NCBI GenBank assembly: GCA_025355245.1
Contig: JANXZZ010000212.1
Coordinates: forward strand, 1 to 40,316
Direction: 5' to 3'
Length of the DNA stretch: 40,316 nt
Origin: Pseudomonadota bacterium
GTDB taxonomy: Bacteria > Pseudomonadota > Gammaproteobacteria > Steroidobacterales > Steroidobacteraceae
This document shows, one piece after another, positions 1 to 8,531 of this stretch. The notes under the pieces are model-generated. The model saw only the letters and a program-made list of their open reading frames with translations, made no database searches and was not told where the DNA came from. How positions within the stretch are numbered: the first letter of the stretch is position 1; every line of letters begins with the position of its first letter. The position numbers and the translations under genes are program-made.

Positions 1-326
1 CGGCTTTCTTCGTGCGATCCCACGCATAGGCGCGATCGGTGGCGCTGTTCGAGGTGTAGCAGCCGTCGGTCGTCTGTTCCGCGAACCATAGCCGCGGCGC
101 GACGAATTCCGGCGTGAGTCCCTGGTTGCCGACCATCGCGATTGATTCCGTGCACGAGTAGAAATGCACGTGTGACGCGAGAGTTTTTCACACCTAAGGC
201 ATATGAGCGGTAAACGAGCACCTTCGACGAGTCGCCTTTTGTAGCGATCCACTCCGTACACTCAGGCATACCCGTCGTGCAAGGGGTAGAAACAGCGACC
301 AGGGCCGTGAGCAGTAACAAGTGCAT
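1..326 (-). pseudogene. exported alpha/beta-hydrolase-like protein, N-terminal part, probably frameshifted, runs off left edge
   Basis: Reading leftward from an ATG at 326-324 gives a short signal peptide (MHLLLLTALVAVST), then a stretch ending in YALGVKNSRVTRAFLLVHG followed by INRDG. That resembles the first strand and oxyanion-loop region (hydrophobic strand then HG) of secreted alpha/beta hydrolases. After INRDG, near 125-140, this frame turns arginine-rich and implausible, while the neighbouring frame becomes protein-like (GLTPEFVAPRLWFAEQ, then DRAYAWDRTKKA) up to the window edge. I infer a one-base shift or a recombination joint there. The catalytic Ser/Asp/His lie outside the window, so substrate cannot be judged. 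The second fragment was not assigned to a family. Confidence 0.4.
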
Positions 327-487
327 TGCGGTGAATTTACATGAATGACCGCTTCAAGGCACGCTAACGAGTGGCCCCAGCGTCGGGAAGTGGCCAGGAG
401 CCGCCGGATCTGCCTCCCGATATCAGTCGTATGACGTGAGCGGCGAGCGCGCCGATCGGCGCCAACACTCGCAATTGGGAAGGTTCG

Positions 488-775
488 CTAGTAGCTCACC
501 TTGAACGCTGGGCTGTCTTCGGGCCTCGTCTTGCGGCGATCGTAGACGCGGGTCGTGCTGACGTTCGCGTGGCCGAGCCACTCCTGGACCTTCGCGATGT
601 CGGCGCCTTGATCGAGGGCATTCATCGCGGCGGTGGCTCGGGCCGAGTGCGGTCCAAACCGGTCGACGTTGATTCCCGTCTTCCGTCCGTAGAACTTCAG
701 GATCTGGTACACGTCATCCGCGGTGAGTGCCGTGTCCGTCGTGCCGCGTCGGTTGTTCCGGATCGGCTTAAAGGG
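488..775 (-). pseudogene. tyrosine recombinase (phage-type integrase), C-terminal remnant
   Basis: About 95 residues, from FKPIRNNRRG to the stop at 488-490, look like the catalytic C-terminus of a tyrosine recombinase. Visible parts are the box II arginine in GPHSARATAAMNAL (HxxR), the helix QGADIAKVQEWLGH, the second histidine in LGHANVSTT, and the presumed nucleophile in TTRVYDRRK. The open frame extends upstream to 940, but those residues are low-complexity and do not resemble the N-terminal DNA-binding or first catalytic segments. About two thirds of a normal 300-350 aa enzyme is therefore missing, and I treat it as a truncated relic. It may mark a lost mobile element. No paired att repeats were recognised. 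Confidence 0.7.
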
Positions 776-1110
776 GGGCGCGGAGGGGAGAGCGCCGGCA
801 TCTCCGGAGCGCGATCCGGACCACGAGCGAGCCGGCTGGGAGTGCGCACTGTCGTTGTCGCGTGCGGGGCTGATCGGATACCTGTGGACCGTCGGGCAGC
901 TAGACCCAAGTGGCGGCAATGGTTCGGTGGCGACGCCCACGCACCGCCAGCGTGGGTAGCAGCCGTCACGTCACGTGTGAAATCCGACCGCCGAACGAGA
1001 AGGGCGGATCCGTGTCAGCGAATCCGCCCCAACGTTACGACAACCGACAATGCGACTCCCGAGATATGGCGTCTGCAGAGCTCGGGAGTGCCGGTGAACC
1101 GAACCCGACG
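776..1110. other. non-coding stretch with one hairpin
   Basis: No open frame here has convincing protein character; those overlapping it are arginine-rich shadows. The only structure noticed is an 8-bp perfect stem, GGGCGGAT at 1002-1009 and ATCCGCCC at 1022-1029, with a 12-base loop. It lies about 80 bases beyond the stop of the leftward cupin gene. Read leftward it is followed by TTCT, so it could be a weak terminator for that gene. Confidence 0.3.
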
Positions 1111-1644
1111 TTATTTCAGGCCGAGTGCCGCGGCGCACCGGGGCGCGGGCTCGTCCGTGCGCTTGTTGCTGCCCGCCGGGACGACGGCCGGTACCACGTA
1201 AGTCACCAGGAAGTGGGCATACATCGAGCTGTTGTTCACGACATCGTGCAGCTTGGTACCTTCAGTCCAGGTATCTCCGGCCTGGTAGGTGACCTTCCCA
1301 CACTGCGCGTCGTACCAGTCCACGGGCCCTGAGTCGGCGGCGAGAGTCAGCAGCAGGACGCCCGGGTGCCTGTGCCAGCCGGTCGTTCCGCCCGGGGAGA
1401 ACTTGACGTCCTGCACGATGACATTCGAGGCTCCATCGGTATGGACCGCCGCGAAGAAGTCCGCATCTGCCAGTTGAACGAACCCATGCGCATGGATGTC
1501 GTTGTTGGCAAGTCCGGCCGACAGAATATTGTTATCAAACGCGCCGACCGTCGGTGTAGCCAGGGCGAGGCCTGCAATTAGGCAGCAGACCGCCGAGCCG
1601 CTCAGCGCAAGTATCTTCGTCGTCTTTGGGCAAAACTTATTCAT
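1111..1644 (-). CDS. exported cupin-domain protein (177 aa)
   Basis: Start ATG at 1644-1642 is preceded by GGAGAAG about four bases upstream, so the longer frame to 1959 is rejected. Residues about 10-35 form a hydrophobic signal segment ending near TPTVGA, which predicts export. The single cupin barrel has motif 1 in PGGTTGWHRHPG (H91 and H93, the usual HxH metal ligands) and the second histidine at H133 (TKLHDVVNNSS). Two cysteines (C115, C170) could pair in the periplasm. The fold and layout resemble the second exported cupin at 7971-8531: GWHxHPG, then a Y-D/E...C...Y-x-A-G segment, then a histidine and an Asn-rich turn. It is divergent from the sigma/FecR/receptor cassette with about 300 bases between. 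Ligand or catalytic activity is unknown. Confidence 0.8.
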   Translation of the reverse strand: MNKFCPKTTKILALSGSAVCCLIAGLALATPTVGAFDNNILSAGLANNDIHAHGFVQLADADFFAAVHTDGASNVIVQDVKFSPGGTTGWHRHPGVLLLTLAADSGPVDWYDAQCGKVTYQAGDTWTEGTKLHDVVNNSSMYAHFLVTYVVPAVVPAGSNKRTDEPAPRCAAALGLK

Positions 1645-1945
1645 GATCTTCTCCGAGCTGTAGGATGTGATTTGGTCGACCTGAATCTCCCCATTGCCTC
1701 GTCGCGAATCGAATACCGCGGGGTGATCGCTTCCGGGCGAGCGACGCGGGACTCCATTGCGCGTTTGCGATGCAACTGTGAGGTAGGACGAGCGAGCCGC
1801 GGATTCGGGTAATGCGAGGTGAGGCCCGCGGCCAACCCGCGCCGTGCCGAGCGCCGGACGCGAGTTTCCGGTACCCGTCCTCGCGGGACCTGCGTCCCCG
1901 GTATTGAGAGACCCCACAAACCATGCCCCGGAGCTGTCCGCCCCG
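1645..1945. promoter_or_regulatory. divergent intergenic region, cupin / sigma factor
   Basis: This 301-bp gap separates the leftward exported cupin from the rightward FecI-like sigma gene and must hold both promoters. The GGAGAAG ribosome site of the cupin lies at its left end. No confident -35/-10 pair was identified. If the cassette is autoregulated, as is common for FecI systems, the target promoter would be expected here or upstream of the receptor in 3549-3630. Confidence 0.35.
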
Positions 1946-2461
1946 ATGGCTGAGTCCAAGAAGACGGTGGTTGCACGGCTATTTGCCGAACACAGGGGCG
2001 CCTTGCAGGCGTTCCTGGCTCGGCGCGTCCGTCGGCAACCGGATGCGGCGGAGCTTGCTCAAGAAGTCTACGTCCGCATGCTGCGCGTACCGGACCTAGC
2101 GGCCATCCGCGATCCGGGGGCGTACCTCTTCACGGTCGCCAGCAACCTCGCACGGGACCTCGCGCGTCGGGAGCGCCCCGATCGAACGGTGCTCGACGTC
2201 GACGATCCACTGGTTCAGGAAGAACTCGCCGAGCTGCCGGGTTTCGCGGGACAACTCGACGCGGAACAGCGCGTTAGGAGGCTGACCGAGGTACTCCATC
2301 AGCTTCCCCCGAAATGCCACGCCGCCGTCGTGATGCAGTTCTGGCAAGGACTCAGCTACGAGGAAATCGCGCAGCGCCTCGGAGTTTCGACGCACATGGT
2401 CAAGAAGTACCTGAGCCAGGCGATGGTGCACTGTCGGCGTCGCATGAGGCGGCTGAGGTGA
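1946..2461 (+). CDS. ECF RNA polymerase sigma factor, FecI-like (171 aa)
   Basis: Region 2 is seen at the N-terminus: LFAEHRGALQAFLARRV, then AAELAQEVYVRML, then the DPGAYLFTVASNLARDLAR helix that contacts -10 DNA. Region 4 follows a short acidic linker: LHQLPPKCHAAVVMQFW and then the helix-turn-helix LSYEEIAQRLGVSTHMVKKY. The length is typical of FecI-type factors. The open frame extends upstream to 1844, but homology begins with MAESKKTVVARLFAEH at ATG 1946, so that start is preferred; GGAG lies about 12 bases upstream. The next gene, fecR-like, begins four bases after this stop, and a TonB receptor with an STN domain follows. This is the standard cell-surface-signalling arrangement, in which a receptor-FecR signal releases the sigma factor to transcribe uptake genes. 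Confidence 0.92.
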   Translation: MAESKKTVVARLFAEHRGALQAFLARRVRRQPDAAELAQEVYVRMLRVPDLAAIRDPGAYLFTVASNLARDLARRERPDRTVLDVDDPLVQEELAELPGFAGQLDAEQRVRRLTEVLHQLPPKCHAAVVMQFWQGLSYEEIAQRLGVSTHMVKKYLSQAMVHCRRRMRRLR

Positions 2462-2465
2462 GCAC

Positions 2466-3548
2466 ATGAGTGGGCGAGAGCAGCAGGTGCGCAGTCTCAT
2501 CGAACAGGATGCGGCGGACTGGTTCGTGGCGAACCGCGCCGACCTCTCGGCCGGTGAACGCAACGATTTTGTCGCGTGGCTCAAGGCGTCGCCCGTGCAT
2601 GTCGAGGAGTACCTCGAGCTCGAGATCATCGGACGGGACCTGCGCGAAGCCAGCAAAGCCTCCCAGGATTCGATCGATACGCTGCTGGAGCGTGTACGAC
2701 GCCAGGCGGATACGCCCGTCCGGCCGTTCTGGTCGCACCTGGTGGACGGGGTGCGGACACGTTCGTCGCGTTGGCAGGTTGCCACAATAGCGATGGCAGC
2801 GATCGGGGCGGTGAGCGTCGTCGGGCTCGCGTCGTGGATCCTCAGACCAACGCCGCAAATCTCGACCCGCGCCGAGGCTTCGACGTTCCATTTCGAAACT
2901 CGTCATGGGGAACAGCGGGCCCATCGTCTGGCGGACAATTCCGTCGTGCACCTGAACACCGACACGGCACTGACCGTCCGCTACAGCAAGACGGAGCGGC
3001 TGGTGGTGCTTACCTCCGGTGAGGCAGAGTTCGAAGTCGAGCACGAGCCCGCGCGCCCGTTCCGGGTGCTCGCAGGCCCCGCTGAGATCGTGGACGTCGG
3101 AACCCGATTCGATGTGCGCCTCCGGAACGACTCGACCGTGGTCACTGTGGTGGAGGGGCGCGTTGCGGTCGGACTGGTTGCGCCACCGGAGGGCAGCGGA
3201 TCGTTGCCGACCGAACCGACCCGTTTTGTGCAGCTCGGCGCTAACCAGCAGATCGTCGCGGCTGACGGGACATGGCCCGTCACGCCGGTCGTCGTCGACG
3301 CGCGACGCACGACGGCGTGGCTGCATCGGCAACTCATTTTTGAGAACGAACCGCTGGAGCGTGTCGTGAGCGAGTTCAATCGCTACGCTCGCAAGCCCAT
3401 CGAAATAGGATCACCCGCGCTGCGGACTCTCGAAGTCAGCGGTGTGTTCGCCATTGACAGCGGCGACACTTTGATCGCCTTCCTGCGAAGCCTCGAGGGC
3501 GTACGCGTCGAAGTGACCGCCACCAAAATCCTGGTGTCGCAGCGATAG
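2466..3548 (+). CDS. FecR-family anti-sigma / sigma-regulator protein (360 aa)
   Basis: The N-terminal cytoplasmic part (about 1-100) carries the FecR N-terminal signature: EQDAADWFVANRADLSAGE and FVAWLKASPVHVEEYLEL, the segment that binds the sigma factor. One transmembrane helix spans about 103-126 (ATIAMAAIGAVSVVGLASWI). The periplasmic FecR domain follows: HRLADNSVVHLNTDTALTV, TSGEAEFEVEHEPARPFRV, and DVGTRFDVRL ending in VVEGRVAV. A C-terminal part (about 280-360), with ENEPLERVVSEFNRYARKPI and VSGVFAIDSGDTLIAFL, is the usual STN-contacting region. It lies four bases after the sigma gene and 82 bases before the receptor. It should receive the signal from the receptor STN domain and control the partner sigma factor. 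Confidence 0.92.
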   Translation: MSGREQQVRSLIEQDAADWFVANRADLSAGERNDFVAWLKASPVHVEEYLELEIIGRDLREASKASQDSIDTLLERVRRQADTPVRPFWSHLVDGVRTRSSRWQVATIAMAAIGAVSVVGLASWILRPTPQISTRAEASTFHFETRHGEQRAHRLADNSVVHLNTDTALTVRYSKTERLVVLTSGEAEFEVEHEPARPFRVLAGPAEIVDVGTRFDVRLRNDSTVVTVVEGRVAVGLVAPPEGSGSLPTEPTRFVQLGANQQIVAADGTWPVTPVVVDARRTTAWLHRQLIFENEPLERVVSEFNRYARKPIEIGSPALRTLEVSGVFAIDSGDTLIAFLRSLEGVRVEVTATKILVSQR

Positions 3549-3630
3549 CCGTTGGCGCACGGCGCCTCACTTCTCGCATACTGGGCGTACGGCCAGGGAC
3601 GCAAGCGAAATTTCGCAACGGGAAACACGG

Positions 3631-6600
3631 ATGTCGGCTCGCTCCCTTCGGTGCCTGGAAATCGCCCGCGCGGGATGCGCGCTCTTTCGTGCACTCTCAT
3701 TTTGTGCGGTGATGGCACTCGGAGAGCCGTCCATTGCGAATGCACAGGCCGCAGTACCTCCGGTGCTGGCCGCCGACATTCCCGCGCAGGCACTTGCGCA
3801 GGCGCTTGCGGCGCTCGCCAACCAAACGGGGCTGCAGCTCGTCTACGTCTCCGGAGTCGTACGAAATAAAAAATCCCACGCGGTCTCGGCCGGGAATGAC
3901 GCGGAGGCGGCCCTTCAGCTATTGCTGCGAGGGACAGGTCTGACGTTTCAGCGCCTAACGGTGGGCGGCGTGCGGATCGTCGCCGCCCCGGCAGCCGGGT
4001 CGGACGCCAGGAACCTCGGCGCCGTGGGTGAGGAGGCAATCGAGGTAGTGGTCACTGGCACCTGCCTGGTCACCTCGAGAGAGAACGCCACCAGCCCGGT
4101 CATCTCGGTATCGGCAGCTGAGTTCGGCGAGACGGGGCTGACGCGCGTCGAAGACGCCCTCCAGAGGCTCTCGATGTTTTCCGCGAGCACGAATTCCACC
4201 GTCAACAGCGCCGCGGACGGTACCGCGGCGCTCAACCTGCGCGGCCTGGGGAACCAACGCACGCTCGTACTCGTCAACGGCACGCGGCTTGGCCCGGGGT
4301 CCGCCGATGGCCGCAATTGGTCGGACGTAAACCAGATTCCCGCCGCGCTGGTTGAGCGCGTCGATGTGCTCACCGGAGGCGCCTCCGCCGTCTATGGCGC
4401 GGATGCGGTCGCGGGCGTCGTGAACTTCATCATCAACACCCATTTCGAAGGCGTAAAAGTCGACGTCAGTTATCACCTCAGCCAGCATAGCAACAACAAT
4501 CCGGCCGGGATCTCCTCGCAGGTGAGCGCTGCCGGTTATCCGCTGCCGCCGAGCGCCGTCGCCACGGGGTTCGGCAAGACCGCATCCGTCATCCTGGGTA
4601 CGAGCTTCAATGACAACCGAGGCAATCTCACCGGATATGCGACCTATGACACCCAGGCGGCCACGCTGCAGAGTAAGTTCGACCACAGCGCCTGCGCGCT
4701 CACCGTCGCGACTGGAGGCGCTGCCGTGACATGCGGCGGGTCTGACACTTCGCGCGGCGGTCGGTTGGTCGCCTTTAGCGAAACCGGGACGCTGCTCGAC
4801 GATACCGTCGACCCGATGACAGGCGCGCTGCGGCCGTACGCTGCCAGCGATGTGTACAACTTCAACCCGACGAACTATTTCCAGCTTCCGAGCGAGCGCT
4901 GGAACGGCGGCATGTTCATGAACTATGAGTTCGGCCCGCACGCAGATGGGTACGCCAGCGTGATGTACATGCGAAATTCACTGACCGCGCAGCAAGCCCC
5001 CAGCGGCGCGTTCGGCGCGTACGTGTTCATACCGTGTGCCGACCCCCTGCTCACGGCCCAGGAAGTCGCGACGCTTTGTACCCCCGCAAACCTGATGGCC
5101 AACGGAGCAAGCTACGAGGTGTACGGCGACAAGAGCTATCCCGGTGTCGACCTGACGATATTTCGCCGTAGCGTCGAAAGCGGCAACCGGATCTCGACCT
5201 ATGTAAACGAGGCAACGCGAGCGGTCGTCGGCGTCAAGGGCGGTTCCGGGGATGGCTGGGCGTACGACATCTACGCCGAACTGAGCACGGTCCTCGCCGG
5301 CGAGAGCGACCAGAACATGCTCGGCAACTCGCAAATCACGGAAGCGCTGGATGTGCTGCCCGGACCGAGCGGACCCGTCTGCGGCGGGCAGACCGGCTCC
5401 GCGTTCACTCCGAATCCAAAATGCATACCTTGGAACATCTGGGTGCCGAATGGCGCCAGCGCGGCCTCGCGCGCGTTCATGTCCATCCCGTCGTTCACGA
5501 ACGGGCGCGTGACCGAGCAAGTCGCTTCCGGCTCCACCACCGTCGATCTCGGCCAGTTCGGCGCGAAGCTTCCTGCAGCCAACCAGGGTTTTCAGGTCAA
5601 CGTGGGCGGCGAGTGGCGGAAGGAGCGATTGTCCTTCGTGCCGAATGACGAGCAGCAGCAAGGCAATGTCGCGGGCACCCTGACCGCGACCGCAGCCGTC
5701 GCGGGCGAGTTCACGGTAAAGGAGGTCTTTACGGAGATGCGCCTGCCGCTCGCCTCTCAACAGGTGTTGGCCGAAGACCTGTTCGCGGACGGCGGCATCC
5801 GGTACTCGCGGTACAGCAGCGGCTTTGACACGGACACGTACAAGGTCGGTCTGCAGTGGGCGCCGGTGGGCGTCATCCGCTTGCGCGGAAGCTTTCAGCG
5901 CGCTGTGCGGGCACCCAATATCAGCGAACTATTCTCGCTGCAGTCCATCAACTCCTCCGACGGCACAATCGACGCGTGCGCGGGAACGCCGACAGCCTCG
6001 CTGGCGGCCTGTGAGATGACCGGCGTTCGCCCTGCCCAGTACGGCCATATCCTCCCGCCTACGCTGGGCTCCTACAACGGGCTGACGGGCGGCAACCCAA
6101 AATTGCGACCCGAGGTCGCCGATACGCGGACGGTCGGTCTCGTGTTCCGGCCGAGCACGGGCAAGGACCTCGCGCTCAGCGTCGATTTTTTTGACATCCG
6201 GATCGCAGGCGTGATCGGGGTCACCGGCGCCGATACCGTCCTGCGCGACTGTCTCGCGAGCGTGGGGAATCCGGCGCAGGCGGCGCGTTTCTGCCCGCTG
6301 GTACATCGCGACGAGCAAGGATCGCTTTGGCTGAGTTCGTCGGGGTACGTCTCGGATCTCCTGGTCAATGAAGGGGAACTCTCGACCCGTGGCGTTGACG
6401 TCGACGGGCACTATCGGCTGCCCCTCCAGGCCGCCGGCTCGCTGACGTTCACGCTGGTGGGGACACACCTGCAGCGCCTGCAGACCACGCCCGTGGCGGG
6501 CCTGGGTTCGTTTGATTGCGCCGGCTACTTCGGCACGCTCTGTGGTGTCGCCACGCCGAGGTGGCGCCACATGCTCGACGCCAGCTGGTCAACACCGGCG

Positions 6601-6930
6601 AATGCCGTCACGGTAGGCCTGCGGTGGCGCTTCGTAGGCCCGACCGAGTCCGCCCTGACGAGCCCGAGTCCGTTCCTGTCCGGGACTTCCTACCCGCCGC
6701 TTTCTCATATTCCAGCGTATTGCTACTTCGATCTGAACGGAATCGTCGAGCTCGGCAATCACTTCGCGCTGCGGCTGGGCGTGAACAACATCGCCGACAA
6801 GACACCGCCCCTGGTGTTCTTGGACGAATGCGCTGGAACCCCGGGCGGGCTCTGCAACGGCAACACGTTTCCCGGAGTCTATGACGGGATGGGACGGTAT
6901 CTATTCGTGCATGTCTCGGCGCAGTGGTAA
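3631..6930 (+). CDS. TonB-dependent receptor with N-terminal STN signalling domain (1099 aa)
   Basis: A long signal peptide (about 1-40, ending IANAQA) precedes an STN domain at about 47-118 (IPAQALAQALAALANQTGLQ, then LQLLLRGTGLTFQRL). A TonB-box-like stretch, EEAIEVVVTGT, lies near 134-144. The plug follows: TRVEDALQRL, LNLRGLGNQRTLVLVNGTRL, QIPAALVERVDVLTGGASAV, YGADAVAGVVNFI. The rest is a 22-strand-type barrel with RLRGSFQRAVRAPNISELF and a final aromatic residue (SAQW) as BAM signal. The usual arginine of the VTGSRI-like motif is cysteine here (VTGTCLV). With the sigma and FecR genes upstream, this is a transducer: ligand binding is passed to FecR through STN. The size and lack of siderophore-receptor hallmarks suggest uptake of an organic oligomer or sugar/peptide compound, but the substrate is unknown. 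Confidence 0.93.
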   Translation: MSARSLRCLEIARAGCALFRALSFCAVMALGEPSIANAQAAVPPVLAADIPAQALAQALAALANQTGLQLVYVSGVVRNKKSHAVSAGNDAEAALQLLLRGTGLTFQRLTVGGVRIVAAPAAGSDARNLGAVGEEAIEVVVTGTCLVTSRENATSPVISVSAAEFGETGLTRVEDALQRLSMFSASTNSTVNSAADGTAALNLRGLGNQRTLVLVNGTRLGPGSADGRNWSDVNQIPAALVERVDVLTGGASAVYGADAVAGVVNFIINTHFEGVKVDVSYHLSQHSNNNPAGISSQVSAAGYPLPPSAVATGFGKTASVILGTSFNDNRGNLTGYATYDTQAATLQSKFDHSACALTVATGGAAVTCGGSDTSRGGRLVAFSETGTLLDDTVDPMTGALRPYAASDVYNFNPTNYFQLPSERWNGGMFMNYEFGPHADGYASVMYMRNSLTAQQAPSGAFGAYVFIPCADPLLTAQEVATLCTPANLMANGASYEVYGDKSYPGVDLTIFRRSVESGNRISTYVNEATRAVVGVKGGSGDGWAYDIYAELSTVLAGESDQNMLGNSQITEALDVLPGPSGPVCGGQTGSAFTPNPKCIPWNIWVPNGASAASRAFMSIPSFTNGRVTEQVASGSTTVDLGQFGAKLPAANQGFQVNVGGEWRKERLSFVPNDEQQQGNVAGTLTATAAVAGEFTVKEVFTEMRLPLASQQVLAEDLFADGGIRYSRYSSGFDTDTYKVGLQWAPVGVIRLRGSFQRAVRAPNISELFSLQSINSSDGTIDACAGTPTASLAACEMTGVRPAQYGHILPPTLGSYNGLTGGNPKLRPEVADTRTVGLVFRPSTGKDLALSVDFFDIRIAGVIGVTGADTVLRDCLASVGNPAQAARFCPLVHRDEQGSLWLSSSGYVSDLLVNEGELSTRGVDVDGHYRLPLQAAGSLTFTLVGTHLQRLQTTPVAGLGSFDCAGYFGTLCGVATPRWRHMLDASWSTPANAVTVGLRWRFVGPTESALTSPSPFLSGTSYPPLSHIPAYCYFDLNGIVELGNHFALRLGVNNIADKTPPLVFLDECAGTPGGLCNGNTFPGVYDGMGRYLFVHVSAQW

Positions 6931-7181
6931 GGCGCGATGCGCAGCGTACGCTGAGGGCGTCGAATATTGGTGCCGGAATTCGGCCGCGGCCTGGGTCCCG
7001 AGGCGCGCGGGAAGCAGACGCGCAGGCCACTGATCGAATGATAGTAGAGAAGAAGAGAGATCCGGCGACGTCTCGCCGGGCCTCAAACCGGGCCTTGCAC
7101 CCGGACCAATTGCTGTGCGCTCAAGATTTGCCAACGTTGACCTGAAAAGGCTCTGGTGCATCGCGGGATATTTCGGTCATG

Positions 7182-7221
7182 TGGGGTCCCCTCGTTTTCC
7201 TTGCCAAAAGTAGCGGTAGGA
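7182..7221 (+). repeat. left arm of inverted repeat
   Basis: This 40-base arm begins TGGGGTCCCCTCGTTTTCC. It pairs with the reverse complement of 7469-7508 at 36 of 40 positions; the differences are at arm positions 10, 22, 31 and 32. Confidence 0.8.
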
Positions 7222-7468
7222 TTTGCCTTCTCTCATAGAGAGCAGGCGAGCAAGTGGATGATTTTCTAGCGTTTCCTGAATGCCAAACTTGGGCAGTCGG
7301 TGGCCATAGAATTCAGAGGGTTAGGGTCCCACAATTCGGCCGGCGACCGGCCGTGGCTGGTTCGACAACTCGTTGATAGACAACGCGGAGGTCGATGTTA
7401 AAACCGCGGTCGGGGAAAAGATCAAAATCAATCGGTTGCACAAGCAACACTCTATGATTCACGGCGTT

Positions 7469-7508
7469 TCCTACCGGCACTTTTGGTAAGGAAAACGAAG
7501 GGACCCCA
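7469..7508 (-). repeat. right arm of inverted repeat
   Basis: Read on the minus strand this arm begins TGGGGTCCCTTCGTTTTCC and matches the left arm at 36 of 40 positions. Sequence identity does not continue into the interior. Confidence 0.8.
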
Positions 7509-7970
7509 AGTTGGTTCTTTTTGCGGTCACGTCTGCGGGTAACCGTGCCGGGACGGCGCCGCAAGTGCGCGTCTGCGCTCGGGGGTGTCGAAGTCCGGGT
7601 GCCGCATCGTCGGTTCGGCGACCCGTGTGGCAGTCTGGACGTGGCGTCGACGGACTTCGGCGCCGGTCGCACGTCGGTCTTCCGCCGATTTCACGCTAAC
7701 CGGACTATTGAGGCGGCGGCCGGCCTGTCCATCGCCTGAACCACTCCCGTACGGTGGCGCGATCGACCGCGACTGATCCTCCGTGGAGTGATCCAAAGAT
7801 GTAATCGAAAATTGTCCGTCGGCAGCGGAGCCACGGCAATCGACGGCAATGTACGGCACGGGCGGGGATGCCGCGCTTTGCCGCTTGCGGCCCCCGGCAC
7901 GGACGACGAGGCTCCGGCCCGCACCCACGCATCTCGCGTGGAAACCGGCCGAGTGGCCCAGGAGCAAGTC

Positions 7971-8531
7971 ATGAATCGCAGCATGCAGCGCACCTTCGCG
8001 GGGTGGCAGAACCTCACGCGCGCAGTTCCGTCCGTACTGGTACCCGGCCTTCTCGGCCTCGCGCTCGCGGGTGCGAGTCAAACGGCCGGCGCAACCGATC
8101 CCACCGCGGGCTGGCACGCCGACAAGCCGCCGGCCAAGGCCTACTTCGAGAGCATCAGGGTGCACTCCAGGGTCGCCGACAGCGACGACGACGCCTTCGT
8201 GTCCATCCGGTCCAACGAGCCCTCGGACGTCTACGTCAATCACGTCATCGCCGATCCGCTTGGCAACAGCGGCTGGCACACGCACCCGGGGCCAAGCGTC
8301 GTAGTCGTGAAGAGTGGCACCGCAACCGTCTACGAGGTCGAGGGCACGAACTGTGTGCAGCACACCTACCCGGCCGGCACGGGCTTCGTTGACGCCGGGG
8401 GCACGCACGTTCACCTGGTACGCAATGCGAGTGCCACAGAGACCCTGGAGCTCTACGCGTTCCAGATCATTCCGACGGGTCTCGGCCGCGTGATCTCCGT
8501 TGTCGACCCCGGACTGTGCCCGGGGCTTTGA
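7971..8531 (+). CDS. exported cupin-domain protein (186 aa)
   Basis: Start ATG 7971 has GGAG eight bases upstream; the frame extends to 7788 but the upstream part is not protein-like. A signal segment covers about 17-41 (VPSVLVPGLLGLALAGASQT, then AGA). The cupin barrel shows NSGWHTHPGPSVVVVKSG (H103, H105) and the second motif with H146/H148 (AGGTHVHLVRN). C128 and C183 correspond in placement to the two cysteines of the exported cupin at 1111-1644, and the core layout is shared, so the two look like diverged paralogues flanking the sigma/FecR/receptor cassette. A periplasmic role in handling the receptor's substrate is possible but is inference only. The gene is separated from the receptor by about 1 kb containing the inverted-repeat element. 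Confidence 0.82.
   Translation: MNRSMQRTFAGWQNLTRAVPSVLVPGLLGLALAGASQTAGATDPTAGWHADKPPAKAYFESIRVHSRVADSDDDAFVSIRSNEPSDVYVNHVIADPLGNSGWHTHPGPSVVVVKSGTATVYEVEGTNCVQHTYPAGTGFVDAGGTHVHLVRNASATETLELYAFQIIPTGLGRVISVVDPGLCPGL

Larger units (their letters stand above)
7182..7508. mobile_element. short element bounded by 40-bp imperfect inverted repeats (MITE-like)
   Basis: Positions 7182-7221 and 7469-7508 are inverted copies of a 40-base sequence with 36 identities; the outer ends are TGGGGTCCC and GGGACCCCA. The enclosed 247 bases contain no convincing gene and no transposase motif, and local base composition is lower in GC than the flanking coding DNA. The structure fits a non-autonomous insertion element or a degenerate IS derivative in the gap between the receptor and the second cupin. 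No clear target-site duplication was found at the edges (flanks GGTCAT and AGTTGG). A very long stem-loop RNA is the alternative reading. Confidence 0.55.

Noticed and set aside
1111-1959. 282-codon reading of the first exported cupin
   Set aside because: The upstream part overlaps the divergent promoter region and sigma start; signal peptide and ribosome site fix ATG 1644.
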